Source: CAYRFQ01 sp964423615 (GTDB lineage: Bacteria > Planctomycetota > Planctomycetia > Gemmatales > Gemmataceae). Taken from it: a DNA stretch of 64,000 bases. The notes beneath the pieces are model-generated. The model saw only the letters and a list, made by a program, of their open reading frames with translations. It had not been told where the DNA came from and did not search any database. Both the position numbers and the translations under genes were made by a program. The stretch spans positions 1 to 64,000 of the forward strand of contig CAYRFQ010000024.1 of the NCBI GenBank assembly GCA_964423615.1, written 5' to 3'. Shown one piece after another: positions 17,777 through 26,191 of this stretch (position 1 is its first letter; each line of letters begins with the position of its first letter).

Positions 17777-18146
17777 AGATGAATTCGCCTTTGGTCCCTT
17801 CCGGTTGACCAGTCAAAACCCCAAATCGCATCCACGAACTATTCGTCAAGGGGAACTGTGGTGGTTCGAGGAATCGTGCACCCAGGTCGATTGGATCAAC
17901 GTCCTCTTCTTCGAATGTGTACCGAATCTGGCCACATCCAACCCGGAACGAACCATCTCCCGGCCACCGAATGCGGTAGAAATCTTCGACGACCTGATTG
18001 TCTTTTTCGTATTCTCTGTCGAATCCGAAAGAAGTGTAGCCCACAAAACTACAGGGAACCATCACGAGGAAGAGAAAACCACCAAGAACGAATAGTTCGG
18101 TCACAACAGATAACCACCTGGAGGACGGTGATAGTTTGGAGGGCAC
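17730..18146 (-). pseudogene. Small membrane protein, 3' end replaced by MITE sequence
   Basis: The present frame encodes 138 residues. A GTG start at 18146 overlaps the TAG stop of the upstream ATP-grasp gene by one base, suggesting translational coupling. One membrane segment (VVTELFVLGGFLFLVMVPCS) precedes an extracytoplasmic-looking domain (RIRWPGDGSFRVGCGQIRYTF...FLEPPQFPL). The last 15 codons (WVQPRLLPGVFSCQV) come from the MITE. Without the element the frame would continue through 17521-17397 to give 164 residues with a second C-terminal membrane helix. Family unknown; it may still make a truncated product. Confidence 0.65.
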
Positions 18147-19360
18147 TACTTTCCACCTTTGCGAAGGCGTTTCCAAAACCGGACGAAACCTGGCACGGGA
18201 TCGTCCCAGGCGAACGCCGGAAGCATTTGCCAGTGCAGGATGCTCTCGATCCACTGAAACAAGGTTAACTCACCACGACGACTCAGTTCCCGGTAGGCGC
18301 GAAAATCTCGAAGCGGGTCCCACAACCGCAGACCGTCGCGGAAGTCTTTGAGGGGCGATTGGTCGATCCCGAGGATGCGGTTATACACAAAATTACTCAG
18401 GTCAAAACCGGCCTTTGCCACGAGCCCGTTAGCGGCCGTGAACCGGGCATTGCACTCGATCAACTTTAACTGACCGTCTCGTTTGTCCAGCTTGAACTCG
18501 GCGTTGGCGAGTCCGCGTAGACCTGCACGCTGGAACAACCGCCTTGCCAACTCTCCAACCCCTGGAACGTGGTCGGTGATATGATAACACGCCAAACCCA
18601 TGTTCGTTGGATGCCGACGAATGATCCGTTTGGTGAAGTCGAAGAGGGCATGACCTTCCTCGTCGAGGTACGTGTAATAACTGCAAAGCTGGGCGTCAGG
18701 TCCAGGAATGAACTCCACGAGGAGGACCTCGATGTTCTCTTGCCGGACGGTCGACAGGGCTTCGTTCAACTCGTCGTAGTCCTGAGCGACGAGAAATTTC
18801 TTTCTGAATTTCTGTTGGAAGACGTGCGACAACTTGGGTTTGACGATCAGCGGATAAACGAACTCCGAACGGTGAGCCTCGACGTCTTCGAGTGATTGAA
18901 TTTGCCAGAACAGCGGTGTGGGCACCTCGACCTCGCTGGCCAATTGGTAGGTCGTCAGCTTGTCGAGCATCTGCTGTTGGGCCACAGGGTTCGACAGATC
19001 CAACCGGAACTTTCGTTCGAGCGTTTCGCGGTGCTGCGAGAGGACCTCCAGAGCTTCGTCGTTGGCTGCTAGCAACACCGCCTTCCGTAGGAACTCAGAT
19101 TCCTCGCCCAACAGGAATTGCTTTGCTGCTTGGAGAAAGGGGACGCCATCGGGAAGACGAATGCGTCGACCGAACCGGCTGTAGTGGACGTCGGAACTTA
19201 GGTCGTTGAGCACATAGACCGGAACCCGACGCTTGCCCAGACTACGAACGATCGACAATGCGTTGTCATTACCTCCAAAAACGATGGCAGGGACCTGTCG
19301 TTGAGTCTTTGAGCCTTCGGAGTCGGGAGTTGCCTTGGGGGCTTCGAGTGTCGTGGACAT
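18146..19360 (-). CDS. ATP-grasp carboxylate-amine ligase
   Basis: A cytoplasmic ATP-grasp protein of 404 residues. Such enzymes make an acyl-phosphate and join it to an amine. The N-terminal pre-ATP-grasp fold is VFGGNDNALSIVRSLGKRRVPVYVL. The ATP-grasp core holds YPLIVKPKLSH, an EVLLVEFIPGPD hinge and a metal site in KLIECNARFTAANGLVAKAG. The layout resembles D-aspartate ligase-like and other sugar-locus ATP-grasp enzymes, but the substrate is unknown. It sits directly behind a second ATP-grasp gene (adjacent stop and start) and ahead of the small membrane protein. Confidence 0.82.
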   Translation of the reverse strand: MSTTLEAPKATPDSEGSKTQRQVPAIVFGGNDNALSIVRSLGKRRVPVYVLNDLSSDVHYSRFGRRIRLPDGVPFLQAAKQFLLGEESEFLRKAVLLAANDEALEVLSQHRETLERKFRLDLSNPVAQQQMLDKLTTYQLASEVEVPTPLFWQIQSLEDVEAHRSEFVYPLIVKPKLSHVFQQKFRKKFLVAQDYDELNEALSTVRQENIEVLLVEFIPGPDAQLCSYYTYLDEEGHALFDFTKRIIRRHPTNMGLACYHITDHVPGVGELARRLFQRAGLRGLANAEFKLDKRDGQLKLIECNARFTAANGLVAKAGFDLSNFVYNRILGIDQSPLKDFRDGLRLWDPLRDFRAYRELSRRGELTLFQWIESILHWQMLPAFAWDDPVPGFVRFWKRLRKGGK

Positions 19361-20506
19361 TTATGGCCTTTCTGAAGCAATTGCCAAACCGGATGACTGT
19401 CGAGTCGATTCCAAACAAGCTTCGAGTATCGGCACTGCTACGTTGCTGTGGCTGTCCTGGCCGTAATGAATGTACAAGCCGGGTGTCGTGTTTATTTCCA
19501 GCACCACTCCGCCCGTCTGGGACAGGGGAGCCGAGAGATCCGTGGCCACAACATCCACACCTGCTAGACGGGACCCAATTGCTCGTGCGGCCTCACGCCC
19601 CACCTCAACGACTTCCTGGCACACCTGCTCGATCACTGAGACGTTTTCGACAGCGGCGTTGTCGTTGATGACGGTCTTGAGGCGGACGGCTTGTCCGGCG
19701 TTCGGGATTGCACTCCACGAAAGTGATTGTTCCGCGAGGGTCCGCTGCATGTCGAGGTCGTAGCGAAGGAACACCTGAGCCACCTCTGTGCCCTTTTCGC
19801 GGCGTTGGTCGTTGGCCTTCTTAACGAGTCGTTGGACGGTCGAGTTTCCGTCTCCCGTGACAGAAGGTGGTTGGCGTTCGATGGCGTCGAGCAAACGACC
19901 ATCGAGGTAGAGCAATCGCACGTTTTTGCCCGGGACTTGTTTCTCGACGAGCAGGTCCGAACCATATCCAGCAGCCCGGACGGCAGCTTTGCGCAACTGG
20001 CGGGGCGTTTCGATCCCAGTCGTCACACCAGCTCCTGCACCTGTACCCGCGGCGGGCTTGATGACGCACTTCTTGTGAGCTTTGAGAAACTCGAGTGCCG
20101 CACCGAGTTTCAAAATTGAGAAACTTACAAAGTCGGGCGTGGGGATTCCTTGCTCACGGAGAATCTCATGCACGAAAGGTTTGTTGCCAGCCGCACGCAA
20201 TGTCACAGGACCATCCAAATCGGTGTAGTTCCGGAACACAAAGGTCGTGGCTTGGTTGCGCGTGATGCACAATAACTCGCCTTGTGATTTGGTGACGGTT
20301 GCACCGATCTCCTGGGCCACCTGGGTCCACAACGTGCGATAGAACTCCTGTCTCTGGGATTTCTCCCTTCGCGCACTCCGGCTCGCCCGTTGCCACAACA
20401 CACGACCGCGGGAGATGAACGCCATGAGCTTCACGAATGCCGACACTGGGCGCTCCCCAAAATGACTGTGATTTGTGATGAGGTGCGGCGACAACCTGCT
20501 TTCCAC
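19361..20506 (-). CDS. ATP-grasp ligase, cyanophycin synthetase-like
   Basis: A protein of 381 residues. After a linker-like N-terminus, the ATP-grasp region runs from about 95 (AAGNKPFVHEILREQGIPTPDF) through CVIKPAAGTGAGAGVTTGI (ATP lysine and Gly-rich loop) and LLVEKQVPGKNVRLLYLDGRL, to the metal-binding end GVDVVATDLSAPLSQ and VLEINTTPGL. These are the hallmarks of the ATP-grasp half of cyanophycin synthetase-like and related amino-acid ligases. There is no Mur-ligase half, so it is not a full cyanophycin synthetase. The upstream start is uncertain (GTG at 20506). Its stop abuts the next ATP-grasp start. Confidence 0.8.
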   Translation of the reverse strand: MESRLSPHLITNHSHFGERPVSAFVKLMAFISRGRVLWQRASRSARREKSQRQEFYRTLWTQVAQEIGATVTKSQGELLCITRNQATTFVFRNYTDLDGPVTLRAAGNKPFVHEILREQGIPTPDFVSFSILKLGAALEFLKAHKKCVIKPAAGTGAGAGVTTGIETPRQLRKAAVRAAGYGSDLLVEKQVPGKNVRLLYLDGRLLDAIERQPPSVTGDGNSTVQRLVKKANDQRREKGTEVAQVFLRYDLDMQRTLAEQSLSWSAIPNAGQAVRLKTVINDNAAVENVSVIEQVCQEVVEVGREAARAIGSRLAGVDVVATDLSAPLSQTGGVVLEINTTPGLYIHYGQDSHSNVAVPILEACLESTRQSSGLAIASERP

Positions 20507-20538
20507 ACCTCAATACGATACAGACGATTCACGACGCA

Positions 20539-21276
20539 TCACGAGGGCTGTCGTTCCGAAATAGGACAGCCATTTTGGCCCAGGAGGTCATCCACCCACG
20601 CATTCGAGAACTCACCCCGACGGACGGCCTCAAGATACGAGGAGAGCCGTTCGCGATGGGCATCGAGTCTTGCAAGAATCTCTCCGGCGTGAGCGAGTGG
20701 GATGATGACAATCCCAGCGGAGTCAGCGACAACGACATCACCAGGATTCACCACCACTCCGCCACAGTTGATCGGGTAGTTGATCTCTCCCGGTCCTCGG
20801 TGCAACGGACCGACAGCCGTCGTGCCACGTGCAAACACCGGGTAGTTCAACTCTTCGATCGCTGGCAAGTCGCGGATCAGTCCATCGACGATGAAGCCAG
20901 CAATCCCACGATGTTGCGCCTTGGCGCAAATGAGGTCACCAAGCACAGCATTCATCGAACGATCACCGTGGGCATCGACAATGACAACGTCACCCGGTTT
21001 TGCAATGTCGAGCGCCTTATGGACCATGAGGTTGTCACCGGGGAACACACGAACCGTGCAGACCGATCCGCACAACGTTTGGGGGGTGGCATTCAGGCAT
21101 CGAACCGAAGTATCAACGGCGTAGAGCCGGTTGAGTGAGTCCGAGATGTCCGGGACGTCAAACTGCAGAAAACGTTCAATCAAAGATCGGTCGATTTGAG
21201 GATACTCGACGCGGATTCGGAATCCAGGTCCTGGATGTAAGTCGGCGGAACGGGGTCTGGTCGAACTCATAGCCAC
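20539..21276 (-). CDS. RraA-like / 4-hydroxy-4-methyl-2-oxoglutarate aldolase-type protein
   Basis: A protein of 245 residues. The RraA-like fold is seen in FDVPDISDSLNRL, VFPGDNLMVHKALDIAKPGDVVIVDAHGD, GDLICAKAQHRGIAGFIVDGLIRD and GVVVNPGDVVVADSAGIVIIP. The G-x-x-x-A-x-x-R-G and VDGxxRD segments form the divalent-metal and carboxylate site of the HMG/CHA aldolase subgroup. It could be a pyruvate-releasing aldolase; true RraA inhibitors of RNase E are shorter. It lies 7 bp after the dehydrogenase stop, so both probably share a transcript. Confidence 0.82.
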   Translation of the reverse strand: MAMSSTRPRSADLHPGPGFRIRVEYPQIDRSLIERFLQFDVPDISDSLNRLYAVDTSVRCLNATPQTLCGSVCTVRVFPGDNLMVHKALDIAKPGDVVIVDAHGDRSMNAVLGDLICAKAQHRGIAGFIVDGLIRDLPAIEELNYPVFARGTTAVGPLHRGPGEINYPINCGGVVVNPGDVVVADSAGIVIIPLAHAGEILARLDAHRERLSSYLEAVRRGEFSNAWVDDLLGQNGCPISERQPS

Positions 21277-21283
21277 ATATCCT

Positions 21284-22171
21284 TTAGCAATGGTGTGTCG
21301 TCAGGGAGGCTGCCAGTTTGACGATGCTGGGAATGTCTAACGGCGTCAGATCTTCCGCACTCCTCCAGGCACCGGCCACGGTCTGAAGTAACTCCCGCGC
21401 GGCCCGAATAATCTGGTCGTTGGCGTCGACAGATCGCGCGAGGTTTTCGATCCCTTGCAATTCCGTTACTCGGCGTGCGGCGTGGACTGGGTAAGTGGGT
21501 AACATCCTCTCGATGGCGGTCATGATGGCTGGATAAAACGTTCGCGACTCGGTCAAGAATTCGTCCAACATGCCGGCGTTGTGGGCCAGTGTGGCGATTT
21601 GTAAGAACAACATGTTCAGGCACTTCGATTGTCCCGCCATGAGCAACTTCATTCGAGTCGCATGCCCCAGCGTTTCCCCCAGAGCGAGAACTCGGAACGC
21701 GGGGGCAAACACCGTTTCCACCTCAGCAATATGAGGACCGCTCAAATATAGCACACCCATTTGTTCGAGGCGGGCGGCGCCACCATGAATGGCTCCATCG
21801 ACATAACGAAATCCGGCGTCTCTCGTGACTCTTTCGATAGAAGCCAACGACTCCAGGTCGATCGAGTTGACATCGAGGAAGAGTGCGTTCGGAGGGGCCA
21901 ATTGGTTGCGTTCGGCACAAGCTTGGGCGAGGGCCTCGGCTGCATCGGGCAACACAACCGAAACGAGGAGGTCAGCATTGCGGACGACCTCGTTCAACGA
22001 AGAGAGTATCTCCACCTCAGCGTCATCCGCCCTCTCTCTTGTCCGCGAACTTCGTCCCTCACAAGTGGTCACGACCCGAATCCCGGTCTTCCGCAACGAC
22101 CGAGCCATCGCCGCGCCGAGGTCGCCACAATACAGAATCCCGACACAACCAATATTGGGTGGTTGGGTCAC
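21284..22171 (-). CDS. NAD(P)-dependent 6-phosphogluconate/3-hydroxyisobutyrate dehydrogenase-like protein (DUF1932 type)
   Basis: A protein of 295 residues. The N-terminal Rossmann fold begins IGCVGILYCGDLGAAMARSL, a GxxG-type dinucleotide loop. A conserved substrate/catalytic region (FRYVDGAIHGGAAR) and the all-helical C-terminus (ATRMKLLMAGQSKCLNML...) follow, as in DUF1932 members. The family oxidises 3-hydroxy acids. Next to the RraA-like protein it may take part in a small sugar-acid pathway. The GTG start overlaps the glycosyltransferase stop by 4 nt (GTGA). Confidence 0.8.
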   Translation of the reverse strand: MTQPPNIGCVGILYCGDLGAAMARSLRKTGIRVVTTCEGRSSRTRERADDAEVEILSSLNEVVRNADLLVSVVLPDAAEALAQACAERNQLAPPNALFLDVNSIDLESLASIERVTRDAGFRYVDGAIHGGAARLEQMGVLYLSGPHIAEVETVFAPAFRVLALGETLGHATRMKLLMAGQSKCLNMLFLQIATLAHNAGMLDEFLTESRTFYPAIMTAIERMLPTYPVHAARRVTELQGIENLARSVDANDQIIRAARELLQTVAGAWRSAEDLTPLDIPSIVKLAASLTTHHC

Positions 22172-24426
22172 TTCGAAGCTCCTTTGTTGCTGGGTAGACC
22201 TCCCGCTGCGAATCCCGAGCTGTGGTCCGGAAGAGATGTACCAGCAAAGCCTCGGCTCCGGTCGGGGAGACCTCCTCCTGCAAAGCCCAAGGTGTAATCG
22301 GGAGGAGTCGTTGCCGCCCCTCGCTTGATTTTTGGGGGGGCCTTCGGCTGTGAGGCTCCAGATGCAGGCGGAACGATCCCTTGGGAGACTTCAGGTGTTG
22401 TCGCGACCTGGTCTGCTTGCTGGCTTCCAAGAGATTGTGATGTCCTTTTGTAAATCGTTGTATTGTCCGGCAGACCTCCGGCAGCGAATTTCCATGTATC
22501 GTCAAGCGGACTTCCCATCGCGAACGTCCCTGTGTTGTCGGGCAGCCCCCCGGCAGCGAACGTCCCCGTGCTATCGGGCAGACCTGCCACGGCGAATCCG
22601 CAAGAACTGTCTGTGGGAAGTTCACCCGCAGGTAGTCTTCTCTTCGGAGCGACTGCAACCGGGACGGCCTGCGTCGTGGTAGAAACCTGGTAACTTTGCG
22701 AGGTCTCTGGTCCGTAGGAGACGACCTCTGCTTGTGAGGTCGCATTGTGAACCGTCCGATGCTCGAAACCCGCTCCCCCTGCAAACCCCCAAGTGTGATC
22801 CGTGAGACCTTGTCCGGCAAATCCCGACGAGGAATCCATGAGCGATCCCGTAGCGAATCCCCAGGTGCTGTCGGCGGGCAGTGCGACGGGGCTTCCCTTT
22901 CCTTGCACCGTGAACTCTAACGAACTCACTGCCGCCGATACCAGCACAGTCTGGGACCTGGGTCTGTCGGTCAACCTGCCCTCTGGCTGCTGGCTCACCT
23001 CGCTCATCGGTGTGATCTTCGGTTGCCCTCCTGGGGAAGTAGTCGACACAACGTCCTCTGACGAGTCCTTCCTGGTATGAACGGGAACGTCTTTCTCCAA
23101 ACCCTCTGTCCTGGTCCGCACTGGGAACCCTTGCGCTTGCAGGTTTCCAGAAAGCAACCGAGCTAACTGGCTCGTGTTCTCCCGTAAGCCAAATTCTCGG
23201 TGAACTTTTTCGACGGACTTCTGGCCATAGGTCGTTCGCAAAGACGAATGGTTCGCGAGCCGTTGGAGTGCGTCGGCCATCCCGGCAGAGTCACCCGGAG
23301 GCGTCAGAATCCCAGTCACTCCGTCCTCGACCAACTCGGGAATGCCCGAAAGGCGACTGGCGATGCAGGGAAGACCGCAAGCCATGCCCTCCATCAGCAC
23401 GACTGGAATGCCTTCACGCCGACCGTCCCTGCTCGGGACACTCGGGGCCACCAGGACGTCGGCAAGTTGTAACTGCTGGAGCACTTCGTCGCTCGTCAAG
23501 ACTCCGTGGAACGAGATTTGAGAATCCAGCACAGCATCTTCAACTTGCTGGCGAAGTTTCGCTTCGTCTTCTCCTTCCCCAACAAAATGGCATTCGAAGG
23601 AGACGCCGCGTTCGGCAAGCATACGGCACGCCTCGATCAGATGGGTTTGGCCTTTCACTTCGTGGAGCGTACCGACACAGACGATTCGAAAGGGGCCTTG
23701 ACCCAGTTCCCACAACGTTGGATCGGTGCGAGGCGTAAATCGTGTCGTATCGATTCCACAGTGAACGACGTGAACCTTGGAGCCGAATTCGCGACCACAA
23801 ATGTCCAGGATCATCTCACGGTTATAGTTGGAAATCGTCACGACGAACGCCGCCTCTCGGGTCTTCTCGAGAAGCATGTGTTGGTCGCGGTGCAAATCGG
23901 AACCGTGAGCGACGAAGCTGTAGGGGATTCCCGACAACCGTCCGATCGTAAACGCCGCTGCCGCTGGATGACTGGCAAAGTGGGCGTGTAGGTGCTCGAT
24001 CCCCAACTTTTTCATCCGTCTGGCGAGGTCCACTGCCTTGGGAAAGAACCCCAATGCGCCAGCAAAGTAACGCATACTTCCGAAGTTCGCACGAATCAGC
24101 GTCCCAAGAGTTCCGAAGTACCGCACTGGCTGCGAGAACATTGTCACCAAGTTTGACCAAAGGATCGACAGCGAAACCAGGGGCGTGAAATGTGCACGTT
24201 CCACATAAGGTTTCGCATCGGGTTGAACTACCGTTGCCTTCTCTCGGCGAAGCGGAAAGAGTTCGACCAGGAACCCAAGTTGCTCTAACTCGATCATCTC
24301 TCGCAAGACGAACGTCTCGGTGACCTTCGGAAAGCGGGACATCGTGTACGCGACCCGCATTGGGGGAGCCTGGTCGATAAGGGAATAGGTAGGTTGGTTT
24401 GTGTCCGACTGTATCATGGTTGTCAT
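22168..24426 (-). CDS. GT4-type glycosyltransferase with a C-terminal GLPDxTxGFA repeat tail
   Basis: A protein of 752 residues. Residues about 20-440 are a GT-B glycosyltransferase of the GT4 family: MSRFPKVTETFVLREM, HLHAHFASHPA, SFVAHGSDLH, VGTLHEVKGQTHLI, and the nucleotide-sugar motif REGIPVVLMEGMACGLPCIAS with the E-x7-E pair. Residues about 500-752 are unusual: about a dozen 12-residue units of consensus [GS]LPDx[ST]xGFA[AG]G, arranged in three blocks split by Pro/Thr-rich spacers. GT4 enzymes usually end near 400 residues, so the tail is an addition. It lies in the polysaccharide locus, 10 bp after the flippase, and should act at the inner membrane. Confidence 0.85.
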   Translation of the reverse strand: MTTMIQSDTNQPTYSLIDQAPPMRVAYTMSRFPKVTETFVLREMIELEQLGFLVELFPLRREKATVVQPDAKPYVERAHFTPLVSLSILWSNLVTMFSQPVRYFGTLGTLIRANFGSMRYFAGALGFFPKAVDLARRMKKLGIEHLHAHFASHPAAAAFTIGRLSGIPYSFVAHGSDLHRDQHMLLEKTREAAFVVTISNYNREMILDICGREFGSKVHVVHCGIDTTRFTPRTDPTLWELGQGPFRIVCVGTLHEVKGQTHLIEACRMLAERGVSFECHFVGEGEDEAKLRQQVEDAVLDSQISFHGVLTSDEVLQQLQLADVLVAPSVPSRDGRREGIPVVLMEGMACGLPCIASRLSGIPELVEDGVTGILTPPGDSAGMADALQRLANHSSLRTTYGQKSVEKVHREFGLRENTSQLARLLSGNLQAQGFPVRTRTEGLEKDVPVHTRKDSSEDVVSTTSPGGQPKITPMSEVSQQPEGRLTDRPRSQTVLVSAAVSSLEFTVQGKGSPVALPADSTWGFATGSLMDSSSGFAGQGLTDHTWGFAGGAGFEHRTVHNATSQAEVVSYGPETSQSYQVSTTTQAVPVAVAPKRRLPAGELPTDSSCGFAVAGLPDSTGTFAAGGLPDNTGTFAMGSPLDDTWKFAAGGLPDNTTIYKRTSQSLGSQQADQVATTPEVSQGIVPPASGASQPKAPPKIKRGAATTPPDYTLGFAGGGLPDRSRGFAGTSLPDHSSGFAAGGLPSNKGASK
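22180..22895 (-). repeat. 36-bp in-frame repeat array encoding the GT4 tail
   Basis: Imperfect 36-bp units encode [GS]LPDx[ST]xGFA[AG]G. The clearest cluster is at about 22450-22620, where GGGCAGACC-type blocks recur. The copies have diverged at many third positions but keep the reading frame, so selection seems to act on the peptide. The array is not flanked by repeats elsewhere in the window. Confidence 0.75.
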
Positions 24427-24436
24427 CTGGTGTTAC

Positions 24437-25993
24437 TCATGGTGCGTTCGCAGTTTTCGAAGTGGTTGGGAGCCATCGTCGCAAGAGAGGCAACTTCGCT
24501 ATCTCTGGAAACGCTCCAAGAACATCCAAATCGCGCCCAAAAACGAGTAACACAACGATGGAATGTAAACCAGCGGCCACCAGAGAAAAGGCCCAACCAG
24601 CAGCTAATAATATACGAACGGACTCCGTCGTCGCACACAATCCCACACCGAATACGAACGGAGCAACGCACCTGATCATGAACGGATTCACCGTCGTCGT
24701 GGAAGCCACCAACACTAGATACAGCAGAGCCTGGGCCACGTAAGTTGCACAAACAGCCCACGCCCCGCCCAGAGCACCGTAACGAGGCACCAAAAAGAAC
24801 ACCGTCCCTGCCGCGATGCCGACAAGTAACAAATCGGCCAACAACAGCGTTCCGAGTTTTCCGGTCGCTCGGAGTAATCGGAGGCCGGTGCCGAACGAGG
24901 CATTTGCGTAGTAGCCCAGGGCTAACCAGGCGAGAATGATCCCCGAGGATTGATAATCAGCACCAAACAACCACACCGGCAGGGCATGCGCTAGGAGGAA
25001 CGAACCGGCAAACACCGGAAACGTCAAAACCGTGATCCAGAGTGTGGTGTTCTCGAACAACGCTTGTAATTCGACGTGTTGTTCTGAGGCCGAGAGCTTG
25101 GCGGCATTCGGCAGGAACAACACCGAAAACGTGAGTAAAACGAATTCGTTCAACCGTGCAAAAGGGAGCACGGCTGTAAACGAGGCGATCTCTTCACCTT
25201 GGAACAGCAAACCAAGGACCAACGGAACCAAAGCCCCACGGAGTAGAAATGCAAAATCACCACTGAGCAACGTGGCACTATACCCATAAAGCTGGCGAAA
25301 AGGAAATGTGAAGGGCCGAGATGTAGCAGCCAGAAGCTTGGGGTGTCTTCGCAGGATCCCAAACGACAACGACACGCAGACCCCAACGCCCAAGACCCCG
25401 GCCACGAGTTGACCAATGGCAAAGGTAAACACATCGCCTCCGAGTAACACCACGATGATGGCGGATGCGAGCTTCAACAACGGCCCCAAGAGGTATCGCC
25501 GGACGAAAATCGTCGATGGGCTAGCGAGCACCGCGAAAAGCGCTATGAAAACGGTGTCCAAAGCGTTACACACGGCCAAGCCTGCGATAACCGCAAGAAC
25601 GCACTGAGCCCCTGGGTCGCTCGTCAACACCGGAATTCCCAGTAACCAGCCGAACAAGAAGATTCCCGTTCCGATCACCCCGAGCCCGACGACCGTTGCG
25701 AACATCAAGCTAACCATACCCCAAAATCGACTGTAGTCTTGATCCTGGAGTTGGACCGACAGGAAGCGTGACGCCGCTTTGTCCATCCCGAACGCACTCA
25801 AGATGGACAACACGCCTGCCACCGACAACGCAAACGCAAACAGGCCGTAGTCCGATTTGGTCAGGTAGCGGACTGTCAAAATTTGAACGCTGAAGTTGAT
25901 GAAGATCGCCAGCACTCGACCCGAGACAAGCAATACCGAGCCTCGCACGTGACCGCGTGTCGCATTCTTGTGAGGAGTCATCGTGTCGACCAT
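24437..25993 (-). CDS. Polysaccharide flippase (Wzx/MVF-like)
   Basis: A membrane protein of 518 residues with about 12-14 hydrophobic helices, beginning GSVLLVSGRVLAIFINFSVQILTVRYLTKSDYGLFAFALS. That opening and the repeated inverted helix-pair arrangement are typical of oligosaccharide flippases, which move undecaprenyl-linked repeat units across the inner membrane. It contains no soluble domain. It lies just upstream of the GT4 glycosyltransferase on the same strand and fits a Wzx/Wzy pathway with the priming transferase, the O-antigen ligase-like protein and the Wzz protein of this locus. Confidence 0.87.
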   Translation of the reverse strand: MVDTMTPHKNATRGHVRGSVLLVSGRVLAIFINFSVQILTVRYLTKSDYGLFAFALSVAGVLSILSAFGMDKAASRFLSVQLQDQDYSRFWGMVSLMFATVVGLGVIGTGIFLFGWLLGIPVLTSDPGAQCVLAVIAGLAVCNALDTVFIALFAVLASPSTIFVRRYLLGPLLKLASAIIVVLLGGDVFTFAIGQLVAGVLGVGVCVSLSFGILRRHPKLLAATSRPFTFPFRQLYGYSATLLSGDFAFLLRGALVPLVLGLLFQGEEIASFTAVLPFARLNEFVLLTFSVLFLPNAAKLSASEQHVELQALFENTTLWITVLTFPVFAGSFLLAHALPVWLFGADYQSSGIILAWLALGYYANASFGTGLRLLRATGKLGTLLLADLLLVGIAAGTVFFLVPRYGALGGAWAVCATYVAQALLYLVLVASTTTVNPFMIRCVAPFVFGVGLCATTESVRILLAAGWAFSLVAAGLHSIVVLLVFGRDLDVLGAFPEIAKLPLLRRWLPTTSKTANAP

Positions 25994-26142
25994 GAGGTAC
26001 CTTGGGCCGCCGGAGAAGCCAGTGAATGGTTAAGGAGCGAGAGATGAGAGATGAATCACAAGAATCACCCCGACGCGAGGAAATGACCTTGTCCGCGGTT
26101 ACGGCTATTCGTCCTTCACGTCTTCGTGTGCGGTATTGTCTT

Positions 26143-26184
26143 TTGACTCTTGACTCTTGACTCTTGACTCTTGTCTCTTGTCTC
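26143..26184. repeat. 7-bp tandem microsatellite (TTGACTC x4, TTGTCTC x2)
   Basis: Six head-to-tail 7-mers lie in the 198-bp gap between the beta-helix gene stop and the flippase start. On the minus strand it reads GAGACAA x2 then GAGTCAA x4. Such arrays vary in copy number by slippage. Here it lies in the 5' region of the flippase gene. Confidence 0.85.
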
Positions 26185-26191
26185 TCCGAAA

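Noticed and set aside
22180..22895. CRISPR-like array of 36-bp repeats
   Set aside because: The repeats are contiguous, in frame and without unique spacers; they encode the GT4 tail.
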